Positions 1 to 8,407 of a stretch of DNA of 64,000 nt are shown piece by piece. The translations under genes and the position numbers were made by a program. How positions within the stretch are numbered: position 1 is the first letter of the stretch; the number at the start of each line of letters is the position of its first letter. Origin of the DNA: Platanthera guangdongensis (taxonomy: Eukaryota; Streptophyta; Magnoliopsida; Asparagales; Orchidaceae); assembly GCA_039583875.1 (NCBI GenBank), contig CM077151.1, positions 119,265,519-119,329,518 of the forward strand, given 5' to 3'. Under the pieces are notes generated by a model. That model worked only from the letters and a program-made list of their open reading frames with translations, was not told where the DNA came from and searched no databases.

Positions 1-829
1 GATAAACCCGGCGTGCTACACCACATGGTGTGGGTCGACCTACTCTGGTTGTTTTGGATGCTGTGAGGTTGTACCTCGGAGGGGTTTGGGCGGGATGTCG
101 CCAGCTTCCGAGACTGGTGGACTAGGGCCGATCAACCATCAAGTTAAAACCTCGAATCGGCGGTGTATGACTGGTGGATTCCGGTATGCCAAGAAGGTGC
201 CCTGAGTGCACGGAACGTCTGGTGGATTCCAGCGTTTGTGATGTCATGTGTTTGCTAGCGGGATAAAGAGAATGATATATGCTTGATGATACTTGATGAT
301 AGATGATAGCACTGTATACAGGGAAGGAACCACTACCCCGGGTAGGGGGTAGGGTCGTTATAATGGGTCAGCCAAATGCTGACCGTTACTTTGTTTTTTG
401 TGTCGGCTTGGATATGGAATTGCAGGTGCTGTGGCGTGAAATGCATAAGTGGAAAGGATGGCTAGCTTGCTGCTATAGGCCCTTGAAGGCCATGCGAGAG
501 TTGTGTTTGGATTTCATGTGTGGCCGGCCTGCGTGCCGATGTACGAAATTGGTGATGTGTAAAGAGGAACCTGTAAGGCCATAAGGCCAGGGTGTGTGGG
601 TTGTATACATTCCTGTTGTTGTTATATATAAATGTGGTCTTTATATATTGGTGGACATTCTGGTTTGAGTTCATGTTAACATAAAAAATGCTGCGCTAGA
701 ATGGAATGAGTTAAGGATACGCATAGATTTTGATTCCCACACGTAATTTCTTCGCTTGTCTGTGATATATGGCGTGGGGCCCCGGCCTGACCCACCGTTA
801 TATGTCCTGTGACAGGTGGGGGCGTTACA
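1..829 (+). mobile_element. Right part of a Ty3/gypsy LTR (cut by the window edge)
   Basis: The segment ends in GGGGGCGTTACA at 829, the CA-type end shared by the long gypsy LTRs of this window. It carries the same internal landmarks as the LTRs at 53150-55341 and 59924-62115: a GCAGGGAAGG-like word near 320, the inverted GGTCAGC/GCTGACC pair near 366-384, a 'GGCCGGCCTGCGTGCCG' block near 522-538, and the 'cggcctgacc' word before the end. No primer-binding site follows at 830, so this may be a solo or truncated LTR. The 88 bases from 830 to 917 are unassigned. No coding role is expected; the short reading frames here have no family match I recognise. Confidence 0.75.
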
Positions 830-917
830 CCTTGAACCAAAAGAACCTTTGTTAGACCTAATCTTTTATTTTCATTATGATTATATTCATAGCATGACAC
901 AGAACAAAGATTATGGC

Positions 918-1709
918 TTCACTCAATGCTTTTGTACTTAGTCAATCTTCTTTATAAGCTTGCGTTGAGTGAGCTGTCCTCACTCAATGCCTCTGGACTT
1001 AGAGGGATTTTTTTGTCTATTTTCTTAAGCATTATCTAAACACTATCCTTTCGATGATCACTTCTTTGGGGCGTTGAGTGAGCTTTCCTCACTCAACGCT
1101 TCTGGACTTTGCCAGAATTCTTGACAGATCTTCAATAGCTTTGACTGCTTGAGCTTGACTCAATGCATCTTTCTTTTGGGGTTGAGTGAGCTATCCTCAC
1201 ACAATGATTCTGGACTTAGTCGAATTTCTCCCTTGCCAATGTTGAAGCTTTGACAGGCCGAGCTTTACTCAATGCCTCTTATTATATGGTGTTGAGTGAA
1301 CTTCCTTCACTCAATGCCTGTGGACTTAGCAATAAAAATCCTTTACAATGCTGAGGATTTGATAGACTCAGCTATACTCGGTACCTTTTTGGCATCTGGC
1401 ATTGAGTGGACTAGCTTCACTCGATGGCTGTAGACTTCGACAATTTTCTATCTTTTTTGCATCCTTCCTTGACATCTGACATTGAGTGAACTAGCTTCAC
1501 ACAATGCCTACATACTTAGATAGATTTCTATCTCTCCACCTTTTTACCTTGTGACCACATGTCATAATCACTTAGACAACCTGTCTAAACTTGTTCTAAG
1601 GAACATCCTGCACATGATGAACTTGAACAACATCAAATACAATTATGCTCTTAGTATTGATTGTGATGCCTCTTCAAATCTAGGGAACATTGAGGGAAAT
1701 ATTCCCAAC
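918..1709 (-). mobile_element. Truncated 3' LTR of Sirevirus-like copia element A1
   Basis: On the minus strand the LTR starts TGTTGGGAAT (plus strand ...ATTCCCAACA, ending 1709) and is directly preceded by a polypurine tract (complement of ATCTCCCCCT at 1710-1719). The segment aligns by eye with 21915-22685, the matching end of the other A1 LTR: both share the hairpin-bearing 'gttgagtgagct..cctcactcaa' units and the stretch 'cacttagacaacctgtctaaac' in near-identical form. The LTR is cut at about 918 and its outer end is missing. Transcription would run right to left. Confidence 0.8.
962..1510. repeat. Six hairpin-bearing tandem units (about 110 bp) in the A1 LTR
   Basis: The word GTTGAG or ATTGAG, followed by GTGAG/GTGAA and then its complement CTCAC/TTCAC-TCAAYG, recurs at about 964, 1073, 1181, 1291, 1402 and 1482. 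That is a period of 108-111 bases except for the last step of 80. Each core is an inverted repeat with arms of 9-12 bases and a 4-7 base loop, followed by 'tggacttag'-like text. The same array continues in the other A1 LTR (about 21530-22480), and a stronger version occurs in the plus-strand relative at 44563-44710. Units differ by several bases, so this is an old degenerating array. Confidence 0.85.
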
Positions 1710-2560
1710 AATCTCCCCCTATTTGAAGAAGGTAGAACACACAACAATACTAAGAAGCATTTTCATATAAAGCATATAAACTCAAAACAGATGTATGCTA
1801 GCAGATGGCTTTCTCATACCACTTGAAAATTCAAGGTAGGTGTAAGCTAGCATATGTAGCTCTTTCATATCACTAGAATTACTAGAATAGTAATTCAATG
1901 TTCTCATACCACTTGAGCATTTACTCAAGTAATATGCACTTTCCTCATACCACTTAACACTTAAGTGGAGCACTTTCCTCATACCACTTTGAGGTGGGTA
2001 AGTAATCTGCAATGGCCCAATATGCACTCATTACACTCCTTATATTACTTGAAACAGTAATATGCACTTACTTAACATGACCAGGTCATGTCAAGTATTG
2101 TTTTCCACATCTCCACCTTTGGGGTGTAATTACCCTTCAACACGTCACATCGTCCACTTGACACTTGAGTGGTCCATTGATCCAATTAAGTTAGCTGCTT
2201 TCAGTGATCCACTTGATCTAATGTCACTCCTCATACCACTTAAAACTTTTATAGAATACAATTATAGCAAGGGAGGTGTTGGTTTTTCATCTTCTCCTGC
2301 AACAACATGGTATTTTCAGCAGCAACAATGACTTCACAGCAGTAGCCATCCACTAGGGTTGATCTCCCCCTCAGTTTGTGCATTATTCAGTAAGTTGAAC
2401 TTGTTCTTGCAAATGCTGGATTTTCTCCCCCTCAACAGGAGCATCTTGTCTTGGTCCCCCTTAATAGGAGCATGTGCTATCATTCTCTTTACTGGACACT
2501 TTATCCATCTAAGTCTTGATATCATTTGAAAGACTTATCTACCGGTAAGAAAAGTGAGTC
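1710..2560 (-). other. 3' non-coding region of copia A1 with several polypurine tracts
   Basis: Read on the minus strand, this lies between the end of pol and the 3' LTR. Purine tracts appear on that strand at 1710-1720 (next to the LTR), 2365-2372, 2426-2434 and 2455-2462; all are CTCCCCCTC or CCCCCTT type on the plus strand. Several polypurine tracts upstream of the 3' LTR are a reported trait of the Sirevirus group. A second signal is the word CTCATACCACTT at about 1814, 1904, 1939, 1979 and 2231, often next to small inverted repeats such as ACTTGAG/CTCAAGT. No gene is supported here; no envelope-like frame is visible. Confidence 0.65.
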
Positions 2561-3616
2561 CTATAACAGTAATAACTTTAGGAGCAACTGGAGATACATC
2601 AAGTTCAACATACCCAACTCAAACCTGAAGGTGTTGAACTTGACATCATATAGTGGCTTACTAAAGATGACACCCACTTGCTTGTCTATGGGGACAAACT
2701 CAAGACTTATGTCTTCCTTCTCAACGTGCCCCCAAATAAAATGATACCTAATCTTAATATTCTTAGTCCTGATATGAGAGACAGGATTCCTAGGAATAGA
2801 GATTGCACTAGTTAAATCACAGAACATAGGAGTTTTACTTATTTTAATGTTATAGTCCTGGAGCTTATGTTGGATTCATAGCAGTTGTGCATAGTAGCAA
2901 CCTGCTAAGATATACTCTGACTCAGCTTTTGAGATTGCAACACTGGTCTACTTCTTACTACTCCAAGACACTAATCTTCTTACCAAGAACTAACATGTGC
3001 CTGATGTGCTCTTCCTTTCCTCTTTGAAGCCTGCAAAATCTGTATTTGAATAGCTTGTTAGTTCAAAATGCCAATTTTAGGGTACTAGAGGCCAAGATCT
3101 GGTGTGCCCTTAAGATACCTCATAATCCCCTTAGCAACAGAGTAGTGAGATTCTTTAGCGATAGCCTAATATCTAGCACAATTACATGTAGCATAAATGA
3201 TGTCTGGCCTACTAGTAGTACGATATAGAATGGAGCCAATTATCCCTCTATACAAAGTTTCATCAACAGGTTTCTTTGCCTCATCTTTGTTTATAGGCAT
3301 ACTTGACCCCATGGTAGTTTTCATCGTGGAGGCATTCTCCAGAGCAAACTTTTTGATCAACTCCCTGGTGAACTTAGAATGTAAGATGGACAATCCATCT
3401 TCAGTCTGCCTTACTTGGAAGCCCAAGAAGTACTTAAGGTCACCCATACTTCTCATCTCAAACTTCCATTGAAAAAGTTTGGCCAACTTCCTACAAAGGT
3501 TGTCATCAGTATACCCAAAAATTATGTCATCTACATAAATTTGGACTTGTATGATCTTGCACTTAGATTCCCTTGGGAATAGGGTGTGGTCTATCTTCCC
3601 ACTTAAGAATTTGTTT
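2561..3616 (-). pseudogene. pol: Copia A1 pol remnant: C-terminal reverse transcriptase and RNase H
   Basis: Minus-strand frames recall the C-terminal half of a Ty1/copia polyprotein. The segment 3486-3166 carries 'MGDLKYFLGFQV' and 'SRPDIIYATCNCARY', the connection after the reverse transcriptase catalytic centre. Just upstream, near 3500-3540, a minus-strand YVDDIIFG-type motif can be read. The segment 2827-2561 carries the RNase H tail ('RNPVSHIRTKNIKIRYHFI', then 'LADIFSKPL'-like text). Frames are interrupted between 2830 and 3160. The sequence is clearly related to 52584-53144 and 62121-62434. Coding stops abruptly at about 3616, where gypsy sequence of opposite orientation begins; everything from mid reverse transcriptase back to the end of gag is missing. 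Non-functional. Confidence 0.85.
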
Positions 3617-3617
3617 A

Positions 3618-4426
3618 TAGGAGGGGTTGGGTACTGATTTCAGGTATTCCACCGCCTATCATCCGCAGATAAATGGTCGGACGGAGAGAGTAGATCAGAT
3701 CGTGGAAGATATGATTAGATGTTATATTTTGGACCACAAAGGAGTGTGGGATGAATGTTTTAGATTGATGGAATTTTCATATAATAACAGTTTCCAAGAT
3801 AGTTTGCAGATGGCCTCGTTTGAGGCTTTGTATGAGAGACGTTGCAGGACTCCCATATTTTAGGCCGAGGTTGGTAAGAGACCGTTATTGGGTCCAGAAG
3901 CGTTGGAAGAAATGGATATTTCTGTTAAGCATATTAGAGAGAAACTTCGGATAGCTCAAGAGCGTTGTGAAAAGAATGTCAATAGACGTGGGAATGATTT
4001 GGAAATTGTTGATGGAGACAAGTTTTTCTTATGGTTTCCCCAATGTATGACATTAAGAGGTTTGGTAAGAACCATAAATATGACCCTAGGTATATGGGTC
4101 CTTTTAGTGTTGTTGAGTGGATTGGTGTGTCAGCATACAGGCTGGATTTGCCTTCAAATTTTTCGGGTGCACACGATGTTTTCCACGTGAGCCAATTGCG
4201 GAAGTTTCTGTTGAACGACGTCCAAATTCTTGATGTTATGCCCCAATTAGAGCCTAATCTTTCGTATGTTAAGGTGCATGTTCGTTTTTTGGATACTCAG
4301 GATCGGGTATTGTGATGGAAGACAATACCCATGGTTAAAGTTTTGTGGAGGAATAAAGACGTGGAGAGCGCGACTTGGGAGTTGGAGTCAGCTATGAGGG
4401 AGGCTCATCCTCATCTATTCTCCTGA
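3618..4426 (+). pseudogene. pol: Ty3/gypsy integrase C-terminus with chromodomain-like end (fragment)
   Basis: Plus-strand frames show the end of a chromodomain-type gypsy integrase: 'STAYHPQINGRTERVDQ' (the catalytic Glu lies in the TERV motif), 'MEFSYNNS', 'MASFEALYERRCRTP', then the GPY/F-like segment 'DPRYMGPFSVVEWIGVSAYRL', 'HDVFHVSQLRKF', and a tail 'VKVLWRNKDVESATWELE' typical of a Tekay/Del chromodomain end, stopping at 4424-4426. Stops occur at 3861 and 4314, and the frame changes near 4030. The 5' three-quarters of the element is absent: the fragment begins at the join with copia A1 near 3617. The 3' end continues through a polypurine tract to the LTR start, which an insertion displaced to 8408. 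Confidence 0.85.
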
Positions 4427-4540
4427 TGTTTTTGGTAAGTGTTTTCCTTGATAGCCTATATTTGATTTTCTTCTTTTTTGAATTTGATCATATTTATGCT
4501 AAGTTTCGCGATGAAACTTCCTTTTAGGAGAGGTGGCTGT
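4427..4540 (+). promoter_or_regulatory. Polypurine-tract region and target site before a gypsy 3' LTR
   Basis: After the pol stop, 'tttcgcgatgaaacttcc' is followed by the purine-rich CTTTTAGGAGAGGTGG, as in Tekay/Del elements just before the 3' LTR. The expected LTR start follows only after the composite insertion: GGCTGT at 4535-4540 rejoins TGTAATGCCCC at 8408. GCTGT at 4536-4540 and 8406-8410 is the duplicated target. Confidence 0.75.
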
Positions 4541-4801
4541 TGTAACGCCCCTAGCCGATCCAACGCGACAACGTCACGGCTCCGCTCTAGGCGACGCTAC
4601 CGGGCTGCAGCCCAAGCACCCCAACCCCTCTCCCTCCACAGGCGGGTTGTTGGTGGCCACAGCCTCCCTTTGATGAGGTAAACTCGATAGTCAAGCCCGC
4701 ACTACGGGGACTTCCCAGGAGGTCACCCATCATAATACTACTCCAGCACGAGCACGCTTAACTATGGAGTTCTTTCAACTCTCATCACCAATTGAGCTGC
4801 A
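4541..4801 (-). mobile_element. Cassandra-like LTR with 5S rRNA-derived segment (minus)
   Basis: This 261-bp unit reads TGCAG...GTTACA on the minus strand. Positions 4695-4773 are the complement of a 5S rRNA 3' portion: the A-box region (AGTTAAGCGTGCT), the GGATGGGTGACC region and the CTGGGAAGTCC region can be followed in order, with some decay (CATCATAATACTACTCC in place of the more conserved version in the other copies). The first ~40 bases of 5S are not recognisable. In Cassandra, the 5S-like sequence lies in the LTR and its pol III control regions are conserved; that is family knowledge, and transcription of this copy is not shown. Confidence 0.8.
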
Positions 4802-5058
4802 GATCAATTGGTGATGAGAATTGAAAGAACCCCATAGTTAAGCGTGCTCGGGCTGGAGTAGTACTGGGATGGGTGACCTCCTGGGAAGTCCCCGTAGTGC
4901 GGGCTTGACTATCGAGTTTACCTCATGAAAGGGAGGCTGTGGCCACCAACAACCCGCCTGTGGAGGGAGAGGGGTTGGGGTGCTTGGGCTGCAGCTCGGT
5001 AGCATCGCCTAGAGCGGAGACATGACGCTGTCACGTTGGATCGGCTAGGGTCGTTACA
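4798..5058 (+). mobile_element. Cassandra-like LTR with 5S rRNA-derived segment (plus)
   Basis: Reverse complement of the previous unit, sharing the central TGCA (4798-4801), so 4541-5058 is a 518-bp near-perfect palindrome. The 5S-derived part is 4826-4904 and keeps AGTTAAGCGTGCT, AGTAGTACTGGGATGGGTGACC (read in two parts) and CTGGGAAGTCC. It ends GGGTCGTTACA at 5058. The two 5S segments point away from each other. A palindrome this long should extrude or be unstable in cloning and assembly. Confidence 0.8.
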
Positions 5059-5070
5059 ATAAAAAGTGCA

Positions 5071-5174
5071 CGCACTACGGGGACTTCCCAGGAGGTCACC
5101 CATCCCAGTACTACTCCAGCCTGAGCACGCTTAACTATGAAGTTCTTTCAACAGTCATCACCAGTTGAGCTGAA
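5071..5174 (-). mobile_element. Partial Cassandra-like LTR (minus), 5S portion only
   Basis: The stretch matches the second half of the minus LTR, from CGCACTACGGGGAC to CAGTTGAGCTG, where the full LTR would end. Its 5S part is better preserved than in 4541-4801 (CCCATCCCAGTACTACTCC is intact). It is joined to the palindrome by about 12 unmatched bases (5059-5070) and directly borders the organelle-like block on the right. It could be the remains of the true left LTR of the element that captured the block. Confidence 0.75.
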
Positions 5175-8144
5175 GAAGGAAGCTTCCCGTGCTCATTTCA
5201 TTGCTCGTCCCCCTTCCTACAGGGAAAGAGAATAGGCGACCCGAGTTTACGAGGCTGGGTCGGAGCCGTAAGGGGCCCCAAATGGGATGAGCATATAGAA
5301 ATAGGCGATGGGGCGTAGAGCTGAGCCTATTTCTAGTTGCTCACCTACTATCTTGCTTGGACTAAATATGCCCTATATATTTCTTTTTCTTTAGGGTCCC
5401 CTTCGCCTATTTCATTTCTTTCTATCTATATGCTCACCTACTACGTACCCTGCGGATCACCTCTCGCTACCAGCCTGCCTCGTAGAGCTCTCTCCTGAGG
5501 AACCTATAGATCCTTCCTCCTCTCCCAGCGACTGCCTTCCTCTTCTTTCGCGAGGTAAGGAAAGCCAAGGAATTGGGTTTGGGACAAGCACAGGAAATCC
5601 CCAGACTGAAACGTTGACCTTCCGTATGGCATAGAAAGACATTAGATCAAGGAAGTTGAAGTCCTCAGAAAAGAAACAAGCAAACAAATTTCGACTCATA
5701 ATCGAGAGCGGAGAAAGCAGTCGGTAAAGCAGCCGTTGAAGCATTATAGATTCATATCTATATTCTCAGGGCTTCGTGATCGATATTAGGAGTTGGTAGA
5801 CCCGGGTCGGGAAAGTAGTAAATCAAAGAGCAAATTTCAGAAAATCGGGGCGTCAATACCAGAACAAGGAAAATTGCTTTCAGTAGTTGACGAAGCGAAA
5901 TCCACAGTATTTGGTTAAGCAAGAAGACCTTATTTAGCAACATCAGTGGTCTCCGTGAAGAAGTTTTCGCATTCACAGCGGGCGGTTAAGTAACATAAAC
6001 CGATGCAGCTCATAGACGATGGGGTAGTCAGGAATTCTCGGTCTTCTAATGCCTAGTTTAAGTGATGGGTACTCCCCGACTCCGGGTCTTCGTTCCATCT
6101 TGAAATGGAGGTTCTGACCTTTTTTGAATCTGGGTAAGCTGTCCTCGGAGATTGGCGAACTAAGAAGGCTACGTAAGGAACGGATTGCATTAGTCTCAGG
6201 AGCATAGCCATCTATGTTGAGATTAGGCCAATCAGAGAATGCCATAGGTAATTAATAAGGAGTTGCACGTATCCAATCTTTGCCTTTACTTTAAAGTAGG
6301 ACTAGCATTAGTAGGAGCAAAAGTAATGGAATGCTGGGGGAAAGGTAAACTACTGATACTGGTACTTTTTATGCCCAATTGACACATGGTAATAAAGCCT
6401 TCGATAGCTTTAGTTAGTGAAACCGGAAAAGTCCTACTCCAACTGACATCCCATCCGCAAGGCAAAGACATCTGACATCTGACATCCCATTCGCAAGGCT
6501 CTGACTCAAGTTCTTGACCCGTCAGTCTATTGCAAATCCTCTTTTCTCCCCTTCTCATAAGCTATGCGGATGGGAATGTGTCAAGTAAGCATATAAAAGA
6601 AAAGAGAAGAGGTCACTCCAGCTATCTACGCTTAAGAACCACTTCTGCTACTGATAATGCACATCCAAAGAAAGTCTTTGGAGCTAAAAGAAGGCGGAAA
6701 ACACTCGGGGAGAGACTCAACTAAACCCTTCAAATAGGAAGAGTGAATGCCCCGGGAGACACGCACGGTACTGACCGGTGCTATCGGGCCTCGGAGAAAA
6801 GAACTAGTATCCGAGAAGAGATAGGGAAATGCCGGTATAAGCGACGATGGCGGAACACGGAATAGACAAAGATAGGTTTGAAAAGAACATATTTGGTCTG
6901 ACTTATGGAGGATTGGGCTGGGGAAGGCAGAGAAAGGCGAGCGAATCTTGCGACCGCTAGTCAACAAGCGGGACTCAGAATCCATTTCTCTTCGGAGCAG
7001 CCTACAGGGGAGGGGTTACTTTATTGGATAGTAGCGGGCCCTACAGGCAAGAGGTAGGTTGAGTCACGTGCCATTGATTTAGTAGTTTCTAGTGCCAGTA
7101 CTGACTAAGGCTAAGGAGATAGTGAAAAAGTCTGACCTTGATTCATCCTCTAAGCCCACTAGAATAGAATTCCTTTTTCTCCGAATATCGAATATCCATT
7201 GTTTGGATTCAATCAAAAATGGGAGTGCGCCGGTCGCTCTGACGTAGGTTCGAATCCTACCCGGGGATTTCATGGAAGTTGAAGTTTATGCCTTGAGATC
7301 TCAAAAGGAGATCTAATTCAGTTGTAGTGCTTCCAACCATTGGTATACTTCATATACCCCCGTTCTAGCAAGTTTTCGTTTTTGGATCAAAAAAAGAAGG
7401 GCGAAGATGGCATCGAATTAATACTAATCAAGCTAGAAGGGCTAAGAGGGCATTAAGGGACAAGGCAATGAAATTGAAGAAGAAAGATCAGATGCATCGA
7501 ATCGAAAAGGGAATGAGTCAATGCGCATTGCCGGAATAGTGTCTCACGTCGACTTTGAGATCTGATCTTGGGGCATGATGATTTAGAGTTGAAAAGGATT
7601 GGATTGGCTAAGGTTTCAAGCAGGAAGCATCCAAAGTAATCCAACGGAATGAAAGAAAGCTAGAGTGTAGAGTGCAGTAAGAAGTCAACTTATTTACCAT
7701 TCAGAGTGGAGCCCTCTAAGGTCTTTCTAGCACTCGTAAAGCCGACATTGAAGACATAGCCCTAGTTTTTTCAGGTAGAATAGAGGGGGATGAGTTGGAA
7801 GGCATCGCGGGGAAGCCCCATCAGGCTAATGCTCCCCGTACGGGGGCAGAGATTCGAATACGGTTCAATTTTGTACCGTTTACAGTCGCTGACACATACA
7901 GAGGACGATTGTGTTCTGATGTGCCTAGCAAGAGATCTTCATCGGAGAAGGTTACTAATCTCCTTGAGGTACTGTGCTTCTTCCAAGTCTTTCTTGCAAG
8001 GAACACCTCTGGCTCTAGTCACGCTTTTACTAGAGTTTCCCTCAATTCGGGGGACATCATCAAAGAAAGCATCGTAAATGCTAAGAGAGGCTGGGAGCTT
8101 CCTCAGGTGGACGAGCACATTGTAATCCACCTTATATGGCTGCT
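5175..8144. other. Organelle-like insert, probably mitochondrial (NUMT-like)
   Basis: About 3 kb unlike the surrounding retrotransposons: balanced base composition, no LTR or transposase features, no long frame, and many short broken frames, in the style of plant mitochondrial intergenic DNA. A T-arm-like word (GTAGGTTCGAATCCTACCC, about 7244-7262) sits beside a tRNA-like 3' half. A short direct repeat (ACATCTG twice) lies near 6470-6484. I do not recognise any standard mitochondrial gene, so the assignment rests on texture and is moderate to weak. It could also be a low-copy nuclear segment. It is bounded on both sides by 5S-bearing LTR sequence (5174 and 8145) with no spacer I can see. Confidence 0.4.
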
Positions 8145-8405
8145 TGCAGCTCAATTGGTGATGACTGTTGAAAGAACTCCATAGTTAAGCGTGCTCAGGC
8201 TGGAGTAGTACTGGGATGGGTGACCTCCTGGGAAGTCCCCGTAGTGCTGGCTTGACTATCGCGTTTACCTCATGAAAGGGAGGCTGTGGCCACCAACAAC
8301 CCGCCTGTGGATGGAGAGGGGTTGAGGTGCTTGGGCTGCAGCCCGGTAGCGTCGCCTAGAGCGGAGCCGTGACGCTGTCACGTTGGATCGGCTAGGGTCG
8401 TTACA
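8145..8405 (+). mobile_element. Cassandra-like LTR with 5S rRNA-derived segment (right end)
   Basis: A full 261-bp copy from TGCAGCTCAATTGG to GGGTCGTTACA, the cleanest of the four. The 5S-derived segment spans about 8173-8251 with the A-box, intermediate element and C-box regions in order. It ends exactly at the GCTGT target duplication (8406-8410). Orientation is opposite to the left terminal copy at 4541-4801. Confidence 0.82.
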
Positions 8406-8407
8406 GC

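Larger units (their letters stand above)
4541..8405. mobile_element. Composite insertion: inverted 5S-bearing LTRs around organelle-like DNA
   Basis: The unit starts TGTAACGCCCC at 4541, ends GGGTCGTTACA at 8405, and is flanked on both sides by GCTGT (4536-4540, 8406-8410), a 5-bp duplication of the kind made by LTR-element integrases. Removing it restores a continuous gypsy LTR start. Its two ends are inverted copies of the same 261-bp sequence (minus at 4541-4801, plus at 8145-8405), whereas a normal LTR element has direct repeats. A second plus copy (4798-5058) forms a back-to-back palindrome with the left end, and a partial minus copy (5071-5174) follows. The 3 kb between 5175 and 8144 looks organellar. 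The 5S content, size and TG/CA ends suggest Cassandra, a non-autonomous TRIM family; the arrangement is not a normal Cassandra. Confidence 0.7.

Noticed and set aside
962..1510. Evenly spaced repeats resembling a CRISPR array
   Set aside because: Plant LTR context, related rather than unique spacers, period of about 110 bases and degenerate repeats.
7205..7268. Possible tRNA gene ending in GTAGGTTCGAATCCTACCC
   Set aside because: Only a T-arm-like hairpin is convincing. I could not fold a D-arm, an anticodon arm and a matching acceptor, so it is at best a 3' half.
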